Shown: positions 13,161 to 18,015 of the stretch, one piece after another
How positions within the stretch are numbered: position 1 is the stretch's first letter
Layout: each line of letters begins with the position of its first letter
Assembly: GCA_049965515.1 (NCBI GenBank)
Contig: JBMFWG010000037.1
Location: forward strand, 1 to 18,015
Reading direction: 5' to 3'
DNA from: UBA4572 sp049965515
GTDB taxonomy: Bacteria > Nitrospirota > Leptospirillia > Leptospirillales > Leptospirillaceae
DNA length: 18,015 nt
The notes under the pieces: model-generated
The model's database searches: none
What the model was told of the DNA's origin: nothing
What the model saw: the letters and a program-made list of their open reading frames with translations, nothing else
Translations under genes and position numbers: made by a program

Positions 13161-15809
13161 ATGGCCGACCGCTCCCTCCTCCACCGATTCTTCCGGATCG
13201 CCGCAGAGCACCCGGACCGGTCCTTCCTCGAGTGGCGCGACGGGGATCCTCGCCGTCGCCGCTCGCTCTCCTATCGGGACGCCGACCGGATTGTCGTTCA
13301 TCTGGCGGCGGAGATCCGCCGTTGCTTGCCCCCGGGAGCGGTGCTCGTGGCCTGTCCCCCCGGGCCGGAATTCGTGGTCGGAGAGCTGGCCCTGATGCTG
13401 GCCCGGCGCCTTCCTGTCCTTGTGGACCATCTGCTCCCTCCGGACTCCCTTCAGGAAGTGGCGGATCTCTTTGACGTCCGGAGTGTCTACTCCTCCCCCG
13501 AGATCTTCGCGGCCCTCTCCCGGCCGGGTCTTTCCCATCTCTCCCCCGCCCTTCCTGAGGTCGGCGATGGGGCGACCCTCTCCCGGGAAAACCTTGCCCT
13601 CCTTCTCGATGAGGCACTTCCGGAGGGAGAGGAGACGGTGGCCCACCTTCTCCTGACTTCGGGGACGACCGGACGCCCCAAGGGCGTTCCCCTGACCCAC
13701 CGGAACCTTCTCAGCAATGCGAGTGCCATCCTCTCCCGGGGGGTCTATGCCGATGGAGACCGGGTTCTCGGTGTCCTTCCCCTCCACCACTCCTACCCTT
13801 ACATGGTCAACATGCTCTTGCCCCTGTCGGTGGCGGGAACGGCGGTCTTCTCTCCTGATCTCGCTCCCTTGACCCTCCGGGAGATCCTGTCCCAGGATCG
13901 GATCTCCCTCTTTCCGGCCGTACCGCTTTTGTGGGAGGGCTTCCACCGGAGGATCGAGGAGGAGATCGGACGGAGGCCGGCTCCGGTCGTTCGCCTGATC
14001 CGCGGGGGGCTCATTCCTCTCTCCCTTTTCCTTCGGAGACGATGGGGGATCAATGCCGGCCGCTGGTTTTTCCCGGCGGTCTCCAGGACCTTCGGTCCGG
14101 CGATGAAAGCGCTGGCCTCGGGAGGAGCGCCCCTTCGCCCCGAAGTGGTCCGGGACTTCATTGCCATGGGGCTGGTGATGCTCGAGGGATATGGCCTCAC
14201 CGAAACCTCCCCGGTGGTCTCCATGACCACCCCGGACGACCTGGCCATCGGGACAGTGGGTCCTCCCCTTCCGGGGGTCGAGGTCCGGATCCTGCCGGCG
14301 GAGGAGGGGAGGCCGGGAGGGCGGGTCCAGGTGCGAGGGGCCTCGGTCGCTTCCTGCTATTGGACCGGGGCGGGGAAATCCTCGCCCCTTGTGGATGAGG
14401 AGGGATGGTTCGATACGGGGGATCTTGGGCGATGGGAGGAGGGGCGCCTCCGCCTGGTGGGCCGGGAAAAGGAGGTCCTGGTTCTTCCGAACGGAAAGAA
14501 TATCTTTGCTGACCCCCTCGAGAGCCAGCTCTCCCGGGTGGCCGGGGTGGCCGAGGCGGCGGTGCTTCTCGAAGGCAAGGCCCTGGTGGCCCTTGTCCGC
14601 CCGGAAGAGACGTCGCCCCCTTCGCCGGAGGAGCTGTCAGCGAGGATCGAGGCTATCAATGGCCATCTTCCCTCCCACAGTCGCATCGCCGCCTATGAGG
14701 TTGTCTTTGAGCCCTTTCCCCGGACACGTCTGGGCAAGCTTCGGCGGTTTCTTTTGCCGGATCTTTACCGGGCCGCCCGCCACAGACGTCTGGCCCGGGG
14801 GAGTGCGGATAGCTCAAGACCCCCCGATAGCCCCCTTTTCGAGAAGGTGCGGGCTCTCCTGTCCCGGATGGCCGGGGAGGATGTTCCGGTGGTTGACGAG
14901 GCCCGTCTCGAGGCCGACCTGGGATTTGACAGCCTGGCCCGGATCGAGCTTCTCACCGAAATCGAGGAGATCCTGGGCCGGGAGATTCCGGAGGGCCTTC
15001 TGACCGAGATCACCACAGTGGGAGATCTTCGCGAGAAGCTTTCGGTTCTGGCCCCGGAAGGAAAGAGTCCCGCCGAGGAGATCCTCTTTCGGCCCTTGTC
15101 GGAGGAGGAGGAAGGAAAGATTCCCCCCCGGGGCCGTCACCTCCGTCCCCTGACTTTCCGGGAGCGCCTCCTCTACCGCGCCCTCCGGGGGGCCGGCCGC
15201 CTCTTTTTCCGGATTCGCTGGCCCCGCTGGCGCCGGGAGGGGGAGGACTTTTGTCTCGACGATCCCTCCCGGTCGGAGGGGGAAGCGATTCGTCTGGGGC
15301 CGGGTCCCTTTGTGATTGTGGCCAACCATTCAAGCTATCTCGATGGCCCCCTCCTGGCGCTTATGCTGCCTCCGGAGCTTCTGGCCCGCACGCTCTTCTG
15401 GGGATTTGCCCCCATCTTCGACGGGCCTCTCTCCGCCTTCAAGAATCTCTTCGGAATCGTCTCCATCGATCCCGAGTCTGCCCTGTCCGGACTTCGGATC
15501 GCCTTTCATCTTCTGAGGTCGGGCCGGGCGCTCGGGGTCTTTCCCGAGGGAGAGCGATCGACCGACGGCCATCTGGGATCCTTCCGGCCGGGGGTGGGGA
15601 CGATCCTGGCCCGGATGAGGCTCCCCGTCCTGTGCGTCGGGATCGTGGGGGCCTTCGAGGCCCTTCCTCCCCATCGTCTCCTTCCCCGTCCCGGGAGGAT
15701 CCGTCTCCTCCCCGTCGCCCTCCTTTCTCCCTCGGACTACTCCGGTCTTTCCGATGCAGAAATCGTCCGTCTTCTCGAGGGGCGGGTCCGGGCGCTCCTT
15801 CGCGGCTGA
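13161..15809 (+). CDS. Fusion: acyl-AMP ligase - acyl carrier protein - PlsC acyltransferase
   Basis: This 882-residue protein joins three complete modules. Residues 1-535 are an ANL-family adenylating ligase: LLTSGTTGRPKG (164-175), GYGLTETS (343-350), GWFDTGD (415-421) and the catalytic C-terminal Lys526 in RTRLGKLRR. Residues about 555-630 are an acyl carrier protein with the phosphopantetheine Ser591 in LGFDSLARIEL. Residues about 660-882 are a PlsC/LPLAT acyltransferase with NHSSYLD (His723, Asp728) and FPEGERS (794-800). The likely reaction series is activation of a fatty acid, loading on the ACP arm, and transfer to a glycerol or lysophospholipid acceptor. E. coli Aas has acyltransferase first and ligase last without ACP, so the order here is inverted. 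The start has GAGG four bases before the ATG. The acceptor and chain length are unknown. Confidence 0.92.
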   Translation: MADRSLLHRFFRIAAEHPDRSFLEWRDGDPRRRRSLSYRDADRIVVHLAAEIRRCLPPGAVLVACPPGPEFVVGELALMLARRLPVLVDHLLPPDSLQEVADLFDVRSVYSSPEIFAALSRPGLSHLSPALPEVGDGATLSRENLALLLDEALPEGEETVAHLLLTSGTTGRPKGVPLTHRNLLSNASAILSRGVYADGDRVLGVLPLHHSYPYMVNMLLPLSVAGTAVFSPDLAPLTLREILSQDRISLFPAVPLLWEGFHRRIEEEIGRRPAPVVRLIRGGLIPLSLFLRRRWGINAGRWFFPAVSRTFGPAMKALASGGAPLRPEVVRDFIAMGLVMLEGYGLTETSPVVSMTTPDDLAIGTVGPPLPGVEVRILPAEEGRPGGRVQVRGASVASCYWTGAGKSSPLVDEEGWFDTGDLGRWEEGRLRLVGREKEVLVLPNGKNIFADPLESQLSRVAGVAEAAVLLEGKALVALVRPEETSPPSPEELSARIEAINGHLPSHSRIAAYEVVFEPFPRTRLGKLRRFLLPDLYRAARHRRLARGSADSSRPPDSPLFEKVRALLSRMAGEDVPVVDEARLEADLGFDSLARIELLTEIEEILGREIPEGLLTEITTVGDLREKLSVLAPEGKSPAEEILFRPLSEEEEGKIPPRGRHLRPLTFRERLLYRALRGAGRLFFRIRWPRWRREGEDFCLDDPSRSEGEAIRLGPGPFVIVANHSSYLDGPLLALMLPPELLARTLFWGFAPIFDGPLSAFKNLFGIVSIDPESALSGLRIAFHLLRSGRALGVFPEGERSTDGHLGSFRPGVGTILARMRLPVLCVGIVGAFEALPPHRLLPRPGRIRLLPVALLSPSDYSGLSDAEIVRLLEGRVRALLRG

Positions 15810-15894
15810 AGATTTTTGAGGGGTGTCAGGACGTCCTTGCAAGAATACGCTCTAGCAACGGGTTCCCGGCTCCTTTCGAAGCCGCCCGACCCTG

Positions 15895-16930
15895 TTATTG
15901 GGGGAGTTCGGAGAAGCCCGGAGGCCGCGCCAATCCCCATTGCTTCAGGATGCGGGTGAAGGCGTGCGAGCGATAGGCCCGGATCAGCGCCTCCCGGGCC
16001 TTTCTTTGGGCGGGGGGCCAGTCTCCCCGGATCCTGACCAGGACTCTCGTCGTCAGGACCGACCCGGGAAGGGGCTTCGGGTGGGCGATCGTTCCTCCCA
16101 AGGGAATCAGGTCAAAAAGGGACGGGAAGGATTTTTGTGTCGCCATCCCCGGCTGATGGAACAGGATCGCCACGTCTGCATGGCCATGGGCGACTGACCA
16201 GGGCTCCTCCCGGTGATGAATTTTGGGTCCTGCCACCCCTTTCTTATGGTCGGGAGAATTGTAGACCGCCTGGAAAAGCCTCTCTGCGGTCCATCCGGTC
16301 GGGGGATTCGGATCATGCTTCGCAATGCGATAGAGTGTCAGGGCATAGGTGAGGAAGTCCCCCCTTTCCTTTACCGGGTTGGGTGTTACCAGGCGAACCT
16401 CTGGTCGGCCAAGATCCCAGATCGAGCGGATTCGACGGGGCTTCCCCTTTTTGACAAGAAGGACCTCTCCCTCCCCCCCGGATCACAGGAATGGGGGCGC
16501 CGGAGGCCAGGCCAGCTTTTTCGATCCTCCGGATTGTCGACGGAGAGGCGACCGCCACACTGTGACGGCACAGGATCTCTAGATTTCCGATCCCCAGGGA
16601 TCGGGTCCTGGTTTGGATCAGGCAGACAGGAGGGCTGGTGGTGTACAGGAAGCTTCGGGGAGAACCAGGACGCCCCGGACGGAGAATGTGTGTCACCGGT
16701 TCCCGGAGTGCCATGTATTCATTGCTTTCGGTGGAGAGGAAAAGATCGAGGCTCTTGCAGGATGGTCCCGTGAGGGCCCTATGAAGATCGACCAATGTGT
16801 CGGCCGACGGATCGGTAATGTCGGGGGATGAGGTGTCCTGTCCCGGGGCCAATTCAAGATCGTCGGCCCGTCGATGACGGGGGTGCTGGTGATGGGCGGC
16901 AAGGATTCCGCCCGAAGAGGCGAGGGACCA
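15895..16930 (-). pseudogene. ModA-like substrate-binding protein, broken by a frameshift
   Basis: Two reading frames on the minus strand join into one periplasmic binding protein of the molybdate-type (SBP_bac_11) fold. The upstream part contains LDLFLSTESNEYM, SFLYTTSPPVCLI and HSVAVASPSTIRR. The downstream part runs from GEVLLVKKGKPRRIRSIWDL through RLVTPNPVKERGDF, KIHHREEPW and HADVAILF to a C-terminal helix, and stops at 15895. The frames meet at a G7 run (C7 on the plus strand, 16473-16479); with G6 the frame would be continuous. No in-frame ATG or GTG precedes the upstream part. The hydrophobic FFWSLASSGGILAA near its open end looks like a signal peptide without a start, so the 5' boundary is approximate and may carry a second lesion. 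No ABC permease or ATPase genes adjoin it. The frameshift could also be a sequencing error. Confidence 0.7.
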
Positions 16931-16964
16931 GAAAAAGACAGGATCCCGGGAGGGATCCTGTCTT
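16930..16964 (-). terminator. Rho-independent terminator downstream of the DsrE gene
   Basis: A perfect 13-bp inverted repeat, AAGACAGGATCCC/GGGATCCTGTCTT (16935-16947 and 16952-16964), encloses a four-base loop. Read on the minus strand the stem runs into TTTTTCT. It lies about 130 bases after the DsrE stop and just before the binding-protein remnant. Its stability and T-run support termination; the distance from the stop is longer than usual. Confidence 0.6.
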
Positions 16965-17093
16965 GAAGAGGAAAAGTCCGGGCCAGTTCCGGATTGTCGA
17001 GACGGTCGCGGATCTGGACAGACCTCTCGGGAAGGAGCCGGGAGAGCGCCTCAGCCATTCCGGTGTCCGTGCATTTCGTGGGGAGGCTGCCAT

Positions 17094-17456
17094 TCAATAG
17101 GTCCAGATGCGGTAGGATCGGTCGGCAAAGCCGAGAAGATCGATCTGACCCCGACTCTCCTCCGGGCCGGAGACCAGTGGCAGGACCTTTTCCGCAGCCT
17201 CCGCCCGCCCATAGGCGACCGCGCAGTTTTTTGTCACTCCTCCGAGGACGTTCAGCTCCTTCAACTCCCGGAACATCTCTCCCATGGTCGGATGGTTGTT
17301 CTCGAGGGCTTCGGGCCAGAATGTGCCGTCTCCGGCAAAGAAGAGAAGAACCTCGTCGCCCCGCCGGCTCGCCTGAAGGGCATAGACCAGCGCATGATAG
17401 ACCCGTCCGGGATCGGATTCTCCTGAATAGATTACAAAAACATGCTTGTTTGCCAT
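17094..17456 (-). CDS. DsrE-family small sulfur-metabolism protein
   Basis: The 120-residue cytosolic protein has the DsrE/DsrF-like alpha/beta fold: an N-terminal strand HVFVIYSGESDPGRVYHAL, then DEVLLFFAGDGTFWP, and the region GVTKNCAVAYGRAEAAEK where family members often keep a functional Cys (here in NCAVAYG). It ends LLGFADRSYRIWTY. DsrE proteins act in sulfur relay or, in many genomes, as single genes of unknown role. The ATG at 17456 is set by AAGGAG five bases upstream. A reading from 17696 would run through the TetR remnant and is rejected. It lies downstream of a dead TetR gene that may once have controlled it, and upstream of a terminator. Confidence 0.85.
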   Translation of the reverse strand: MANKHVFVIYSGESDPGRVYHALVYALQASRRGDEVLLFFAGDGTFWPEALENNHPTMGEMFRELKELNVLGGVTKNCAVAYGRAEAAEKVLPLVSGPEESRGQIDLLGFADRSYRIWTY

Positions 17457-17646
17457 GAGTGCTCCTTGACATTCGTGTGATTTTGAAAGGACATTGTGTT
17501 TGAGAGTCGCCCTAGGGGGAAGGAGCGTTTTCCGCCCATGCCAGAAGACTTCGGAGAGAGGGAGGGGGACGCCAGGGGCGAACGAAAGACAGGCTTGAGA
17601 AGAATCTCTCCTTCTAAAAGAGCAAAAATCCCCCTCGCCACCTCTC
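17457..17646. other. Leader between the TetR remnant and the DsrE gene
   Basis: No gene is visible on either strand. The minus strand carries the DsrE ribosome site and a weak 5-bp hairpin, AGAAG...CTTCT, around 17600. I find no convincing promoter, so the DsrE gene may depend on the promoter in front of the TetR remnant. Confidence 0.4.
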
Positions 17647-17757
17647 CACGCCCACCTTTGTGGCGACATCACGATAGCTGAAGGCATTGATTCCATGGAG
17701 CTAGACCCGCTCTTCGACCGCGTCGAGAATAATGTCTCTCATCGAAAGCGTCTCCAT
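17647..17757 (-). pseudogene. Nonsense-mutated, truncated TetR-family regulator
   Basis: From ATG 17757 the frame reads METLSMRDIILDAVEERV, then a TAG stop (17703-17701), then in the same frame LHGINAFSYRDVATKVGVER, after which homology ends. Together this is the N-terminal DNA-binding domain of a TetR regulator: the helix with I-L-D-A, the G-x-N-A-F-S-Y turn, and the R-D-V-A-x-x-V-G-V recognition region. The usual YHHF-type continuation and the whole ligand-binding domain are missing. It is too short to function. Promoter and operator in front of it remain intact. Confidence 0.75.
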
Positions 17758-17763
17758 CTCTCA

Positions 17764-17792
17764 ATCCTATCTACTTATAGGTAGAATGTCAA
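17764..17792 (-). promoter_or_regulatory. Promoter in front of the TetR remnant
   Basis: A perfect TTGACA (17792-17787) lies exactly 17 bases before TAGGAT (17769-17764; 4/6) on the minus strand. The start point would fall at or next to the ATG at 17757, so the transcript would be leaderless or nearly so. It may now drive the DsrE gene. Confidence 0.55.
17771..17784. promoter_or_regulatory. TetR-type operator palindrome inside the promoter spacer
   Basis: CTACTTATAGGTAG is a 14-bp palindrome with a single mismatched pair. It sits wholly between the -35 and -10 boxes of the promoter at 17764-17792, the classic place for a TetR operator. The link to the dead TetR gene is inference from location and symmetry. 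Confidence 0.5.
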
Positions 17793-17885
17793 GAAAAGAA
17801 TCAAAAGGGTAAAAGGGGGGTATATTTAAAATATTATTATAGTGACAACTTCCCCCCCGAGGTGGAGGCTTCAAAAAGAGTGTGG

Positions 17886-17934
17886 GCCGCTCAAAGCGGC
17901 ATGTTCACAAGATCATCCGCCCCCTAAAGGGGGC
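17886..17934 (-). repeat. Two hairpins of an IS200-type right end
   Basis: GCCGCT-CAA-AGCGGC (17886-17900) and GCCCCC-TAAA-GGGGGC (17919-17934) lie just beyond the TnpA stop. Sub-terminal hairpins are what IS200/IS605 transposases recognise as single strands at element ends. The first could also act as a transcription terminator, since a T5 run follows 7 bases later on the minus strand. The element end probably lies between 17793 and 17886; that stretch is AT-rich at 17795-17850 and holds no gene. Confidence 0.45.
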
Positions 17935-17941
17935 ATTCCCT

Positions 17942-18015
17942 CTACTGTCCCATTCGCTCATCAAGCTTTTTGTCTTCCTTTTCCTGGTTCCGGATGTACT
18001 GCCGCACAACCTCTT
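17942..18015 (-). CDS. tnpA: IS200/IS605-family transposase TnpA, C-terminal fragment at window edge
   Basis: The last 23 residues of a minus-strand protein are visible, starting EVVRQYIRNQEKED and ending RMGQ before a TAG at 17944-17942. The R-x-Y-I-x-N-Q-E-x pattern is the typical C-terminal helix of the IS200-like HUH/Y1 transposase, which carries the catalytic Tyr further upstream. The rest lies outside the window. Hairpins directly after the stop support the assignment. Confidence 0.6.
   Translation of the reverse strand, partial: EVVRQYIRNQEKEDKKLDERMGQ

Noticed and set aside
12700..13946. Long minus-strand open frames opposite the beta-CASP and ligase genes
   Set aside because: They are antisense to genes with complete catalytic motifs, and their products are rich in Arg, Pro and Gly without any recognisable domain.
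15811..15860. Palindrome AGGACGTCCT after the ligase fusion as a terminator
   Set aside because: The stem is only five base pairs without a loop, and no T-run follows on either strand.
1..18015. CRISPR arrays, tRNA or rRNA genes
   Set aside because: No regularly spaced direct repeats, cloverleaf sequences or rRNA-like segments were seen on either strand by eye.

Overview
This window looks like chromosomal DNA of a GC-rich, Gram-negative bacterium. It encodes lipoproteins with outer-membrane-type lipoboxes, an SLC13 transporter, an Ftr1-type iron permease with a cupredoxin partner, a sulfide:quinone-reductase-like flavoprotein and a DsrE protein. An iron- or sulfur-associated chemolithotroph, for example an acidophile of the Leptospirillum type, would fit. 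That is an inference from gene content and base composition; there is no rRNA or marker gene here to prove it. Most genes are intact and closely packed. Both edges carry traces of IS200/IS605-type elements, and the right-hand 2 kb is decayed.

Left to right: (1) bases 1-461 hold a perfect palindrome that may be the end of an IS605-type element, then no convincing gene. (2) 462-1358 encodes an EamA/DMT transporter, facing a minus-strand operon (3645 down to 1375) of a flavoprotein related to sulfide:quinone reductase, a 69-residue unknown protein and a pirin with all four metal ligands. (3) 3915-4796 is a stand-alone DruA-like (DUF4338) gene with its own promoter. (4) 8673 down to 4874 is a three-gene minus-strand operon: an SLC13 permease with TrkA-C domains, a DUF2844 exported protein and a DUF3443 lipoprotein that carries two pepsin-like Asp motifs. 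(5) 8790-9608 is an LPP20/TPR lipoprotein. (6) 11516 down to 9637 is an iron-uptake operon: Ftr1 permease, cupredoxin and a MarR regulator whose start overlaps the cupredoxin gene. A strong promoter and a Fur-box-like sequence lie in front of it. (7) 11680-15809 holds a beta-CASP metallo-beta-lactamase nuclease and a three-domain fusion of acyl-adenylating ligase, acyl carrier protein and PlsC acyltransferase. (8) The right end, all on the minus strand, has a ModA-like substrate-binding protein broken by one frameshift in a G7 run, a rho-independent terminator, a DsrE gene, a nonsense-mutated TetR fragment that still has its promoter and operator palindrome, and the C-terminus of an IS200-type TnpA running off the window.

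Functional themes are high-affinity iron import (Ftr1, cupredoxin, probably iron- and MarR-controlled), sulfur or redox chemistry (SQR-like flavoprotein, DsrE, pirin), and envelope or lipid work (acyl ligase/ACP/acyltransferase fusion, DUF2844/DUF3443, LPP20/TPR). The most unusual items are the solitary DruA homologue, the DUF2844-DUF3443 pair coupled to an anion transporter, the ligase-ACP-PlsC fusion, and the dead TetR gene whose operator lies neatly inside a promoter spacer.
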